Shown here in pieces: positions 9,111 through 18,217 of a stretch of 64,000 nt of DNA. The notes beneath the pieces are model-generated. The model worked only from the letters and a program-made list of their open reading frames with translations, was not told where the DNA came from and made no database searches. The translations under genes were made by a program, and so were the position numbers. This stretch comes from Croceibacterium_B sp035470785 (GTDB lineage: Bacteria; Pseudomonadota; Alphaproteobacteria; Sphingomonadales; Sphingomonadaceae): NCBI GenBank assembly GCA_035470785.1, contig DATIQN010000016.1, forward strand, positions 52,903 through 116,902. Direction: 5' to 3'. Each line of letters begins with the position of its first letter. Position 1 is the first letter of the stretch.

Positions 9111-10709
9111 TTACATCCGATCCGGTACTTCGGGATAATTTTCAAGCACTTCGCCAAGTACTTGTCGTAGGTCGCCCAGCCATGGTTCGTAGGGTTTCCA
9201 CGCCTCCGTCGCCTCGCGATAGATCGGCTGGCGCACTTGCTCGGAGCTCGCCGTGCGCACGGGACGGTCCGTTCGATGAAAGGCGAGGCAACCAGCTTCG
9301 AACTGCAAGCCACAATAATCGAGAAGGGCGCGGACCTCGGATTCGGTATCCTCGACCATCCGTTCATAAATGACGCGGTGAACCCTTCCGGGTTGGACCC
9401 GATCGACATGTGCCATCAGCCTCACGTAATCGCGATAATATCGGCCCACATCTTCAAGATCGTAGGTGAAGCCCTGGCCCCGGGCGAAGTGCTGCTTGAA
9501 GTTCGAAAAGCAGCAGCCGAGCGGGTGGCGCCTTGCGTCGATGATCCTGGCGTTGGGAAGAATCAGGTGAATGAAGGGAACGTGCACCCAGTTGTTGGGC
9601 AGCTTGTCGATAAACAACGGTCGATCGCTCCGGCGGTGGATGCGGGTGCGGCGCAAGTATTCCTCGCCCAACTGCAGAAGGCGGGCTTCATCGAGGTTTG
9701 ACAGCGCTTGAGGATATCCTTCGAGTTCGCGGGCGAGGACCGGGATGTCGAGCAACTCGCTCGTTCCCTCGATCATGCTGTGCGAAGAGAGGATTTGCTC
9801 GATCAGGGTCGAGCCGGCTCGGGGCATACCCACAATGAAGATCGGGTCGGGAGCTTGGCAGCCGTGCCGGGTGTGCGCAGCGAACAGATCGGGCGTCGCC
9901 GCGACTATGACCTCGTCTACAAACCGCGTCGTTTCGGCCGCCTTATAGGGCAGTGACTTGCGTCGCAGAGCGTTGCCGGCCGTATAATGCGCGAACGCCG
10001 CTTCCGCCTCGCCCCGGTCCTCGCGCGCCTTGCCCAAGGCAAACTCGAGGTGAAAGCGGTCCTCCTCCGAGAGCTCCGGCCAATCGAGCATCGCTTCCAT
10101 CGTGGCTATGTCGGCTGCGTCGAAGCGCACGGTCTTCAGGTTGGCCAGGCTCCACCACGCTTCTCCCAGCTCCGGCATCAACTCGAGAGCACGGCGATAG
10201 GCGTCGATTCCCTCGGCTTGCCGGCCTACCGTCTTGAGCGTGTGACCAAAGCTCATCCACACGCGCGGCTGGTTTGGCTGCTGGTCGAGGATGAGCCGAT
10301 AAAGCTCCAACGCCTCGTCGAACGCTCCGATCAGGCCCAGCACTGCCGCTTCGAGGTTGGAGTTCACGAAACCGTCCGGTTCCTCCAACTTGACGCGCTG
10401 CAGTTCCTCGATAGCCTCGGCAGGCCGATTGGTTCGATAGAGCACCAGCGCGAGATTGGACCGGGCCGCCGTAAAATTGGGTGAAAGCTCGAGAGCGCGG
10501 CGCAGCAGGGACTCGGCATCCCGATTACGCCCCAGGCGGCCGGCTAGCTCGGCCAGCATCCGGATGGCACGAACTTCGAACGGATCGTCCTTGAGCAGCT
10601 CGCGCAAAACCGTCTCGGCGATGGGTAATTCGTTCTTGTTGAGTGCCTGTGCTGCAGCCACCAAACGCGGGTCATAGCCACCGGAGGAGGGAACTGTGCC
10701 CGGGTTCAT
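9111..10709 (-). CDS. TPR-repeat sulfotransferase-like protein
   Basis: The N-terminal half of this 532-residue protein consists of tetratricopeptide repeats (about residues 10-240). The C-terminal half begins with PIFIVGMPRAGSTLIEQIL, the P-loop-like PAPS-binding motif of sulfotransferases. TPR-sulfotransferases are common in sphingomonads and often sit beside TonB receptor genes, as here. The acceptor is unknown. The ATG follows a GGGAGG site. Its promoter region is shared with the divergent aldehyde dehydrogenase gene. Confidence 0.85.
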   Translation of the reverse strand: MNPGTVPSSGGYDPRLVAAAQALNKNELPIAETVLRELLKDDPFEVRAIRMLAELAGRLGRNRDAESLLRRALELSPNFTAARSNLALVLYRTNRPAEAIEELQRVKLEEPDGFVNSNLEAAVLGLIGAFDEALELYRLILDQQPNQPRVWMSFGHTLKTVGRQAEGIDAYRRALELMPELGEAWWSLANLKTVRFDAADIATMEAMLDWPELSEEDRFHLEFALGKAREDRGEAEAAFAHYTAGNALRRKSLPYKAAETTRFVDEVIVAATPDLFAAHTRHGCQAPDPIFIVGMPRAGSTLIEQILSSHSMIEGTSELLDIPVLARELEGYPQALSNLDEARLLQLGEEYLRRTRIHRRSDRPLFIDKLPNNWVHVPFIHLILPNARIIDARRHPLGCCFSNFKQHFARGQGFTYDLEDVGRYYRDYVRLMAHVDRVQPGRVHRVIYERMVEDTESEVRALLDYCGLQFEAGCLAFHRTDRPVRTASSEQVRQPIYREATEAWKPYEPWLGDLRQVLGEVLENYPEVPDRM

Positions 10710-10842
10710 CTTGCTGCATCCTCCCTGCCGCGACCGCTTCGCGCAATACGATCCTCAACTCCGGCTGTCGAAGTGCAGATGCAACCGAATGTTGCGATCC
10801 CAAGTTGTCAGTCGCGAATTAGGCCCATAGGCTGCTCCTGGC

Positions 10843-12375
10843 TTGGAAACAGGACACACAAACTTGCGCGCGGAACCGAAGCTTGGCCTCGCTCTGTCGG
10901 GTTCGCAGATCGATGCCTTCCAGTTGCATATCGACGGCAAGTGGGTCGATGCCGCGACCGGATCGAGATTCTCCGCGCATGACCCCTTTCTCGAACAGGA
11001 CTGGGGCGCGATTGCCAATGCCGGCCGGGACGATGTCGACAAGGCGGTTGAGGCCGCAAAACGCGCTTTCGAGGATGGGAGATGGTCGAGCATGCTGGCG
11101 GGCGAGCGGGCGCGGATCATGCTGCGTCTCGCCGACTTGATCGAACGCAACGCTGAGCCGCTCACCGCCCAGCAGATTTTCGAGAACGGCAAGCTTGCTT
11201 CCGAAATGGGTCCGGGGACAAGGGCCCTGGCCGGGGATTGCCGCTTCTTCGCCGGACTAGCCGAAGCGCATGGGGGCGTAACCGTCCCGCCCCCGCGCCC
11301 CGGCTTCACGACCTTCACGCTCAAGGAGCCGATCGGCGTGGTCGGCGCGATCACGCCCTGGAACACACCCTTGGGCCTGCTTGGCTGGAAGCTCTTCCCG
11401 GCCCTCGCGGCGGGCAACACTGTCCTCGTAAAGCCGTCCGAGGTTACCCCCACCTCGACGCTCATGCTCTCCGCCCTTTGCCAGGAGGCCGGGATTCCCG
11501 ACGGTGTCGTCAATGTCGTGACCGGCGGCCGCGAAGCCGGCGCAGCGCTTGTCGAGCATCCCGATGTCAACAAGATCGCCTTCACCGGCTCCACGGCGAC
11601 CGGACAGGCAATTGCCTCCAAGGCCGCTCTCAGAAGTGCGCGCATCACGCTCGAAATGGGCGGAAAGTCGCCCCAGATAGTCTTCGCGGACTCCGACCTG
11701 GACCGCGCGGTCAACGGCGTCATGGCGGGGATCTTCGCGGCTACCGGACAGAGCTGCATGGCGGGATCTCGCGTCCTGGTCGAGGCCGCCGTGTTCGATC
11801 GCTTCACCGAAGCGCTAGCTGCGCGAGGGGCCGAAATGATCGCGGGCGATCCGCTCGATCCGGCGACTCAGCTCGGTCCTTTGGCCTCAAAGGCGCAGCT
11901 CGAAAAGGTGCTTTCCTATTTCGAGATCGCCGAGCAGGAGGGGCTCGATTGCGTCACGGGCGGCCGTCGCCTTGACCGGCAGGGTTATTTCGTCGCGCCG
12001 ACAGTCTATCGGGCGGTCCCGCCCAAAAGCCGGATCGCCTGCGAGGAAATATTCGGACCGGTGGTCGCGGTCTTCAGTTTCGACAGCGAAGAACAAGCCG
12101 TGAGCATGGCAAACGACACGCGCTACGGCCTCGCCGCCGGAATCTGGACCGACGACGTCCGCCGCGCCCATCGCCTGATCCACCGCTTGCGCGCCGGTTC
12201 GGTCTGGGTGAACAATTACCGGGTACTTGGACACACCCTGCCATTTGGCGGATATGGCCAGAGCGGGGTGGGACGTGAAATGGGCTCCGACGCGCTGGAC
12301 GCCTACACCGAGACGAAGAGCGTGTGGATCGACACCGGCAACGAGATCACCTTCAAGACCGGCACGGGAGATTGA
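10843..12375 (+). CDS. NAD(P)-dependent aldehyde dehydrogenase
   Basis: The 510-residue enzyme shows the ALDH signatures: TPWNTPLG, FTGSTATGQ (248-255), the general base in TLEMGGKSP (E271) and the nucleophile in GQSCMAGSR (C305). It oxidises an aldehyde to an acid. No ATG exists near the N-terminus: the open frame begins with TTG at 10843, while a second TTG at 10864 has a better ribosome site (AGGA nine bases before). It is first in a three-gene operon with a FAD oxidoreductase and a cupin. Confidence 0.88.
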   Translation: METGHTNLRAEPKLGLALSGSQIDAFQLHIDGKWVDAATGSRFSAHDPFLEQDWGAIANAGRDDVDKAVEAAKRAFEDGRWSSMLAGERARIMLRLADLIERNAEPLTAQQIFENGKLASEMGPGTRALAGDCRFFAGLAEAHGGVTVPPPRPGFTTFTLKEPIGVVGAITPWNTPLGLLGWKLFPALAAGNTVLVKPSEVTPTSTLMLSALCQEAGIPDGVVNVVTGGREAGAALVEHPDVNKIAFTGSTATGQAIASKAALRSARITLEMGGKSPQIVFADSDLDRAVNGVMAGIFAATGQSCMAGSRVLVEAAVFDRFTEALAARGAEMIAGDPLDPATQLGPLASKAQLEKVLSYFEIAEQEGLDCVTGGRRLDRQGYFVAPTVYRAVPPKSRIACEEIFGPVVAVFSFDSEEQAVSMANDTRYGLAAGIWTDDVRRAHRLIHRLRAGSVWVNNYRVLGHTLPFGGYGQSGVGREMGSDALDAYTETKSVWIDTGNEITFKTGTGD

Positions 12376-12376
12376 A

Positions 12377-13756
12377 ATGGATTACGACCTGGTCGTGATC
12401 GGCTGCGGCGCTGGGGGACTGTCGGCGGCGGTGGCCTATGCCGACGAAGCCCGGGAAAATGCGCGCATCGCCGTGCTCGAGCGTGCGGCGCGCGAAGGGC
12501 GCGGCGGCGCGACCCGCTGGACTAGTTCCTGGTTCCGCGTCACCAAGGATCGCCAACTCGACCCTGCATTTTCAGAAATGATGGAGCGGCTGGGCGAGGG
12601 AAAAGCCGACCTCGATTATTGCCGGACGTACGCCGAGGAGGTTCCGGCGACCTTCGACTTTCTCGACCGGCATGGTGTGCCGTGGGTCTATTTCAAGCAG
12701 CCCTTTGCCAACAGGAACACGGGCGGTGGCCTGGCCATGCCCGTTCCGGGAGGCGTGGCGATCGTCGATACGCTAGCGGCAAGGGTGGATGCCCTGCCCA
12801 ACGCGGAGATCCTGTACGAGACCGAAGCTATCGCGCTCGAGACCGACGAGCGCGGCAGCGTGACAGGTGTTCGCGCCCGCTCGAGCGGGCGCGAGCGATC
12901 GCTCACCGCGAAGGCCGTCGTTATCGCTTGCGGCGGCTTCGAGGGGGCTCAAGACATGCTTGCAGAGCATCTTGGCCCTCGCGGATCCGAGCTGCCCCTT
13001 ATCGCGCCAACGCTGGTCAACAATCGAGGTGACGGCATACGCCTCACCGCTGCGCTCGGCGGCGACGTCGCGGGCCAATTCGACATGTTCCATGGCGAAC
13101 CCGTCGATATCCGCACCGACAAGCCCGATGCCGTGATCTACGGTTATCCATTTGGGATCATTGTCAACGAGCATTGCCGGCGCTTCTTCGACGAAGGACA
13201 GGACAGTTTCGACTCGACGTTTGAGCGGCTCGGATACGAGATCTGGGCGAACCAGGACCAACAGGCCTGGTTCATCGCCGAAAAGGCGATTCTTGCCTGG
13301 CCCGCGGTTGCCGACATCATGCTGACCGACGAGCCGCCGGTTGAAGCCGACACGATCGCTGAACTGGCCACGAAGTTCGGACTCGAACCGAACGCGCTTG
13401 TCGCGACTGTCAGCGAATACAACGCCGCGATTCGGCCCGGGCCGACCGACCGCACGACCCGCGACGGGAAGCGCACCGAAGGCATCGATCCGCCCAAATC
13501 CAACTGGGCGACGCCGATCGAGAACGGCCCATTCATCGGTTATCCGCTGACCACCGCCATTACCTTCACCTTCGGCGGCATCCGTTCAGACAACCGCGCG
13601 CGCGTGCTCAGGAAGGACGGCTCGCCTATACCCGGTCTTTACGCGGCAGGCGAAGTCACCGGGCTCTATTACAAGCAATACCCGGCCGGGACCTCGGTCC
13701 TGCGTGCGCTAACATTTGGCCGAATTGCCGCCCGCGAGGCCGCAGCGAATGGCTGA
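12377..13756 (+). CDS. FAD-dependent oxidoreductase, fumarate-reductase/tricarballylate-dehydrogenase-like
   Basis: The 459-residue flavoprotein opens with DLVVIGCGAGGLSAA, the FAD-binding Rossmann motif, and ends with a PGLYAAGEVTG segment typical of the FAD_binding_2 family (fumarate reductase, ketosteroid dehydrogenase, TcuA). The ATG follows the aldehyde dehydrogenase stop by one base, so the genes are coupled. An open frame extends upstream but runs through the preceding gene. The electron acceptor and substrate are not apparent. Confidence 0.82.
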   Translation: MDYDLVVIGCGAGGLSAAVAYADEARENARIAVLERAAREGRGGATRWTSSWFRVTKDRQLDPAFSEMMERLGEGKADLDYCRTYAEEVPATFDFLDRHGVPWVYFKQPFANRNTGGGLAMPVPGGVAIVDTLAARVDALPNAEILYETEAIALETDERGSVTGVRARSSGRERSLTAKAVVIACGGFEGAQDMLAEHLGPRGSELPLIAPTLVNNRGDGIRLTAALGGDVAGQFDMFHGEPVDIRTDKPDAVIYGYPFGIIVNEHCRRFFDEGQDSFDSTFERLGYEIWANQDQQAWFIAEKAILAWPAVADIMLTDEPPVEADTIAELATKFGLEPNALVATVSEYNAAIRPGPTDRTTRDGKRTEGIDPPKSNWATPIENGPFIGYPLTTAITFTFGGIRSDNRARVLRKDGSPIPGLYAAGEVTGLYYKQYPAGTSVLRALTFGRIAAREAAANG

Positions 13757-14651
13757 TAGGGTCGACATCGTTCATTGCGCCGAGATGCCATGGGGCGAGA
13801 GCCTAGTCGCACAGCGCGGAACGACCGCGGGCATGGCGCATAAGCGGCTGTTCGAAGGCGAGGAGGATAGCCCCGACAATTACATGCTGGTGATGTCGCG
13901 CGAACCCAGGACCTACTTCTCACCGCGACACCGGCATCCGTGGGACCAGATCCGATTTTGCCTCGAAGGGAAGATCCCGATCGCCAAGGGACTTTATATC
14001 GAAGGCGGCGAGATCGGCTATTTCCCTGAAGCAGCTCATTACGGTCCGCAGGAAGGGGGCGAAGACCGAATTGTCCTGCTGCTGCAATTCGGGGGCGCCA
14101 GCGAGCAAGGCTTCATCGGTCCGGAGCGGCTCAACCAGGCGAGGCTGGAACTCGCCGAAATCGGGACCTTCGAACGCGGCGCCTATACGTCCGAAACAGA
14201 TGGCCAACGCAGCAATCGCGATGCGTATGAGGCGGTCTGGGAGCATGTGAAGGGCGCGCCGCCCGCCTATGTTGAGCCGGCCTACAAGGCGCCCATCGTG
14301 ATGCGGCCACAGGCCCTGTCGTGGAGATCGACAGACGCCAAAGGGGTCGAGCGCAAGGAGATTGGCGTCTTTCCCCATCGCGGGCTGATCGTCTCTGGCT
14401 TCAGGATGGATGCCGGGGCCACGATGGAGCTGGAGCGGCTACCCGCTTTGAGTTTCCTGTTTGTGCTTGACGGCCGCGGAGACTTGGACGGTAACGAACT
14501 CCGGAAGTGGAGCGCCGTGCGGTTTAATCCTGGCGCCGGGGGACGAATCAGCGCTGTCGAGCGACTGGAAATCCTTGAACTGTCCGTTCCGCCGGTGACT
14601 AGACCGTCAATCAGGCCCGGATGTCCGGCAAGAGCTCATCGCGAGCCTTAG
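13749..14651 (+). CDS. Cupin-domain protein in catabolic operon
   Basis: This 300-residue protein starts at an ATG overlapping the upstream stop (ATGGCTGA). A first cupin motif is visible around SPRHRHPWDQIRF with a downstream GEIGYFPEAAHYGP, where histidines could bind a metal. A weaker second cupin-like segment lies near residues 215-285 (HRGLIVSGFRMDAGA). A ring-cleavage dioxygenase or isomerase role is possible but not demonstrable. Translational coupling places it in the same pathway as the dehydrogenases. Confidence 0.7.
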   Translation: MADRVDIVHCAEMPWGESLVAQRGTTAGMAHKRLFEGEEDSPDNYMLVMSREPRTYFSPRHRHPWDQIRFCLEGKIPIAKGLYIEGGEIGYFPEAAHYGPQEGGEDRIVLLLQFGGASEQGFIGPERLNQARLELAEIGTFERGAYTSETDGQRSNRDAYEAVWEHVKGAPPAYVEPAYKAPIVMRPQALSWRSTDAKGVERKEIGVFPHRGLIVSGFRMDAGATMELERLPALSFLFVLDGRGDLDGNELRKWSAVRFNPGAGGRISAVERLEILELSVPPVTRPSIRPGCPARAHREP

Positions 14652-14711
14652 CGGCCGGTCAGCCGGCGATCTCTCCGCTTCAGTATGAGCTGGTTGCTGA
14701 AATAGTTGATA

Positions 14712-14762
14712 GCGGACGAGGTATTCGAACCCCGGACACGCGGATTATGATTCCGACTACGG
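14712..14762 (-). pseudogene. Degenerate 3' part of a CAU-anticodon tRNA
   Basis: Read on the minus strand, this stretch contains ATCATAA followed by a TCCG arm, a GGTTCGAAT T-loop and TCCGCTA near the 3' end, resembling the anticodon-to-acceptor half of a Met/Ile2-type tRNA. The 5' half is absent. Translation of the other strand gives GIRTPDTRIMIP, a familiar false protein. Such pieces often mark integration or recombination points. Confidence 0.45.
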
Positions 14763-14783
14763 GCAGTGAAGATGCATGGATGG

Positions 14784-15323
14784 TCAGGCGTAGGAAACGG
14801 CAAGCTTCTGCTTGCGCTTGACCGCGCGCACTGCGCCTCCCGTCAAGCCGAACCCGAGCAACATCATCGCCCATGTTCCAGGCTCAGGGACAGTCGGCTC
14901 AAACGTCAGGTTGCCGCCATAAGAGCCGTTTCCACGGGCTATGCCGCGCACGATCAGAGAGTTCCATTCGCCAGCCGTAATCGGCACATCCGTTAAGCCC
15001 GCGTATTCGATCGCCCCTTTTGGCGATCTCGGAACTGGTAAGCCATTAAAGGTCACCGAGGTGAAGTCCAGATCGGTCGTGGAGTTTAGAGACCCCGAAG
15101 TAATAACACTACCACTTCCAAGACCCGTTGCGTCGATGAAAAATGAGTAGGTATCCTGGAATGTCAGGGGCTTGGCTTTGGTTCCGGTGCCCGGACCAAT
15201 GTCAAACTTGCTTCCAATGCCACTGCGGCCGATGTCTGCGCTGATCGAGCCGTCAGCATTGAAGGCGACCCGAAACTGAGGGCTCCCCGGCAGGAAGGTG
15301 CACGTCTCAACTGCGGCATTCAT
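14784..15323 (-). pseudogene. N-terminally truncated PEP-CTERM protein
   Basis: The C-terminus shows a PEPxxWAMM sorting signal (VPEPGTWAMMLLGFGL), a membrane helix and a basic tail, directing proteins of exopolysaccharide-producing bacteria to the envelope through an exosortase. The upstream part looks like a secreted beta-rich domain. No signal peptide exists: the frame continues open into the end of the copper ATPase gene, whose stop codon lies 20 bases away. This indicates a fusion junction that removed the secretion signal. It may still be translated from the ATG at 15323. Confidence 0.6.
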
Positions 15324-15342
15324 GACGCATGATGCCGACGCA

Positions 15343-17577
15343 TCAGATTCGCGCAGTCCGCAGCCGCAGCGAATTGAGGACCACCGAAATCGACGATGCG
15401 CTCATCGCGAAGGCAGAGAACATCGGACCGATCAGGATGCCGAAGAACGGGAACAGCACGCCCGCGGCAATCGGCACCCCGGCAGAGTTGTAAATCAACG
15501 CGAAGAAAAGGTTCTGGCGGATGTTACGCATCGTCGCACGGGCCAAGCGGCGGGCACGAACGATGCCGTCGAGGTTGCCTCTGACCAAGGTGATGCCGGC
15601 GCTCTCGATCGCGACATCCGCGCCAGTGCCCATCGCCACGCCGACATCGGCCTGAGCCAGCGCCGGGGCGTCGTTCACCCCATCGCCGGCCATCGCGACT
15701 ATACGTCCCTGCTGCTGCAGCTCGGCAATGATGCGCGCCTTGTCTTTGGGCAGAACATCGGCGCGAACATCATCGATACCGAGTCTGGCGGCGACGGCGC
15801 GTGCAGTGCGCTCGTTGTCGCCGGTGGCCATTATGACGCGCAATCCGAGTTCGTGCAGCTCGCGCAGTGCGGCAGGGGCGGTTTCCTTGATCGGATCAGC
15901 AACGCTGACGAGGCCGGCCACGGCGCCTTGCAGGACGACGAACATCACGGTCTCGCCTTCGTCGCGGCGGGCATTCGCCCCAGAGCTTAGGTCGCCTACG
16001 TCGATGCTGAGGTCGTGCATCAGCTTGAGATTGCCCAGAGCGACACGTTTGCCATCGACTGTGCCCGTCACTCCCTGTCCGGTAACGGCTTCGAACTCTT
16101 CGGCCGATCCGAGGTCCAACCCGCGCTCCCGTGCTTCGCCGACGATCGCTTCGGCGAGAGGATGCTCGGACCCCTTCTCCAGGGTGGCAGCAAGACGCAG
16201 CACTTCGTCCTCCTGGTGACCCGCTTGCGGCAGAACGGCAGCCACGCGAGGCTTGCCCATCGTCAACGTGCCGGTCTTGTCGACAATCAGCGTATCGACC
16301 TTCTCGAAGCGTTCGAGAGCCTCGGCGTTCCTGATCAGCACGCCGGCTTGCGCTCCGCGACCGGTCGCCGTCATGATTGACATCGGCGTGGCGAGGCCCA
16401 GCGCGCACGGACAAGCGATAATCAACACGGAGACCGCCGAAATGAGCGCGGAGGATAGCGGTGGGGCAGGTCCCCAAATCGCCCAGGCCGCGAAAGCCAG
16501 GGCCGCGATGCCGATCACCACGGGAACGAACCAGCCGGCAACCTTGTCGGCGTATTTCTGGATCGGCGCGCGCGAACGCTGGGCGCTGGCGACCATCTCG
16601 ACGATCTGCGCGAGCATCGTGTCGCTACCGACCCGCTTGGCCACCATGACGAGCGTGCCGGTGCCGTTGATCGTGGCTCCCGTCAGCGAATCTCCGGCGA
16701 CCTTCTCGACCGGAACCGGTTCGCCGGTGATCATGCTCTCGTCGACGGAAGAACGACCGTCCGAGACGATGCCGTCGACCGGGATCTTCTCTCCCGGCCG
16801 GACGCGCAAACGGTCGCCGACCTTCACATCTTCGAGTGGAATCTGTTCTTCGTTGTCATCGTCGCGGATGATCCGGGCCGTCTTCGCGGCGAGGTCAAGC
16901 AAGTCGCGGATGGCCTTGCCGGTGCCTTCGCGGGCGCGCAGCTCCATCAGCTGGCCGAGCAGGGCGAGGACCACGATAACAGCCGCCGCCTCGAAGTAGA
17001 CCCCAACGTTGCCGTTCATGTCGCGAAAGCCGGCGGGGAAGATCCCGGGAGCGAGGACGGCGACCACGCTGAATGTCCATGCGGCCATGACACCCATGCC
17101 GATCAGCGAGAACATGTTGAGGTTGACCGTGCGGAATGATCTCCACGCGCGCACGAGGAATGGCCAACCGCACCACAGCACTACTGGAGTGCCAATTGCG
17201 AGTTCGATCCAAACGGCCGTGCGCTCTCCCAGGCCAGCGCGGACGCTCGCGAGTCCGACGTAAGGTCCCATGGTCAGAACAAGCAGTGGCACCGTGAGGA
17301 CGGTCCCGATCCAGAAGCGGCGAGTAAAATCCACCATTTCGGGGTTCGGTCCGTCCTCCCCGATGGTTGCCGCTTCGAGTTCCAGCGTCATGCCGCATAC
17401 GGGGCACGAGCCCGGCGCTGTTACCCGCACTTGCGGGTGCATCGGGCAAGTATAGACGGGACCGGTGTAGCCCTCGGGCACGCTATCGAATTCACCGCCG
17501 ATCCCGTCATGAGCTTCGTGCCGGGAGCGGGGCTGACCGTATCTCCTGGAGATCGACGATTGAGAATGTTCGGCCAT
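15343..17577 (-). CDS. copA: Copper-translocating P1B-type ATPase
   Basis: The 744-residue ATPase has an N-terminal heavy-metal-binding domain (YTCPMHPQ and CPVCGM, about residues 38-70) instead of the usual ferredoxin-like domain. The membrane CPC motif (CPCALGLATP, near residue 390), the phosphorylation site DKTGTLT, the SEHPLA nucleotide motif and GDGVNDAPAL follow. It should export Cu(I) from the cytoplasm. It stands without an obvious copper regulator or multicopper oxidase. Silver export is an alternative. Confidence 0.88.
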   Translation of the reverse strand: MAEHSQSSISRRYGQPRSRHEAHDGIGGEFDSVPEGYTGPVYTCPMHPQVRVTAPGSCPVCGMTLELEAATIGEDGPNPEMVDFTRRFWIGTVLTVPLLVLTMGPYVGLASVRAGLGERTAVWIELAIGTPVVLWCGWPFLVRAWRSFRTVNLNMFSLIGMGVMAAWTFSVVAVLAPGIFPAGFRDMNGNVGVYFEAAAVIVVLALLGQLMELRAREGTGKAIRDLLDLAAKTARIIRDDDNEEQIPLEDVKVGDRLRVRPGEKIPVDGIVSDGRSSVDESMITGEPVPVEKVAGDSLTGATINGTGTLVMVAKRVGSDTMLAQIVEMVASAQRSRAPIQKYADKVAGWFVPVVIGIAALAFAAWAIWGPAPPLSSALISAVSVLIIACPCALGLATPMSIMTATGRGAQAGVLIRNAEALERFEKVDTLIVDKTGTLTMGKPRVAAVLPQAGHQEDEVLRLAATLEKGSEHPLAEAIVGEARERGLDLGSAEEFEAVTGQGVTGTVDGKRVALGNLKLMHDLSIDVGDLSSGANARRDEGETVMFVVLQGAVAGLVSVADPIKETAPAALRELHELGLRVIMATGDNERTARAVAARLGIDDVRADVLPKDKARIIAELQQQGRIVAMAGDGVNDAPALAQADVGVAMGTGADVAIESAGITLVRGNLDGIVRARRLARATMRNIRQNLFFALIYNSAGVPIAAGVLFPFFGILIGPMFSAFAMSASSISVVLNSLRLRTARI

Positions 17578-17753
17578 CGACCACTTCCTCGGTTGACTCG
17601 ATGCGCAAAACGCAGCCGACTCTTGCCTTATCTAGTGGCTTTACAATCCTTACTGCCCATAATTATTTCACGAGCTTCATAGGGGTCGCGAATCCATCGG
17701 TCGAAGGTCGATTGGCTCGATCGTGTCGTGTGCTTTAGCGGTAAGCCGGCATT

Positions 17754-17771
17754 CGACCCATGGCGGACATT
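17754..17771. repeat. Dispersed repeat, copy 1
   Basis: Partial copy of a roughly 27-bp element with consensus GTCCGC-(12 bases)-GCGGAC followed by ATT. Here only the CGACCCATGGCGGACATT half is present. It abuts copy 2. Confidence 0.7.
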
Positions 17772-17773
17772 GC

Positions 17774-17791
17774 CGACCCATTGCGGACATT
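17774..17791. repeat. Dispersed repeat, copy 2
   Basis: Second partial copy (CGACCCATTGCGGACATT) directly following the first in the same orientation. Confidence 0.7.
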
Positions 17792-17815
17792 CCAATGCGC
17801 CGCGATAATGGCCCA

Positions 17816-17995
17816 ATGAGCTATCGGGACAGTCCTAAGTTCAAGCTGATCATAGGGTGCAGTCTCCTAGTTGTAGGACTGGCGGACATTTGGCTAACAG
17901 TCTCTGGGGAGGGAAGCATACTTCGCCTTGGCTTGGGGGTCGGGCTGGGAGCGTGGGGCAGTTCGCTCATTTGGAGGCGCTTTCACGCGCTCTGA
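17816..17995 (+). CDS. Possible small membrane protein
   Basis: This 59-residue frame encodes a polar start (MSYRDSPKFK) and two hydrophobic segments (LIIGCSLLVVGLADIWL and a glycine-rich second one), ending in RRFHAL. No clear ribosome site precedes the ATG, and it lies between repeat copies. It may be a genuine hypothetical membrane protein or a chance frame. No family is recognised. Confidence 0.35.
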   Translation: MSYRDSPKFKLIIGCSLLVVGLADIWLTVSGEGSILRLGLGVGLGAWGSSLIWRRFHAL

Positions 17996-18000
17996 CGGCT

Positions 18001-18026
18001 GTCCGCTTTCCACCCGTTACGGACAT
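18001..18026. repeat. Dispersed repeat, copy 3 (degenerate)
   Basis: GTCCGCTTTCCACCCGTTAC plus GGACAT matches the consensus with a few substitutions. It follows the small membrane ORF by five bases. Confidence 0.6.
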
Positions 18027-18217
18027 GCGCCGATAGAAGGCTCAGTTTGCATCACCGTTGCCAATTCCTCTGCCTGTCGGACCACCAACCCCATTCAGCC
18101 TTGCGCAAGACATTAGGTGCGAGGCTCTTCGAGTTGTGACAGTGAGACACAGCGGCGGCGGCCGCCGTTTGTTAGGCAACCGCTTCTTTTGACGCGCGTT
18201 TAGCTAGGAGGCTCCCG

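Noticed and set aside
14712..14762. Complete tRNA gene
   Set aside because: Only the 3' half is present; the D arm and 5' acceptor strand cannot be found, and the anticodon stem has a mismatch.
14621..14821. Small ORF containing GIRTPDTRIMIP
   Set aside because: The peptide is the reverse-strand translation of a tRNA 3' piece, a familiar annotation artefact.
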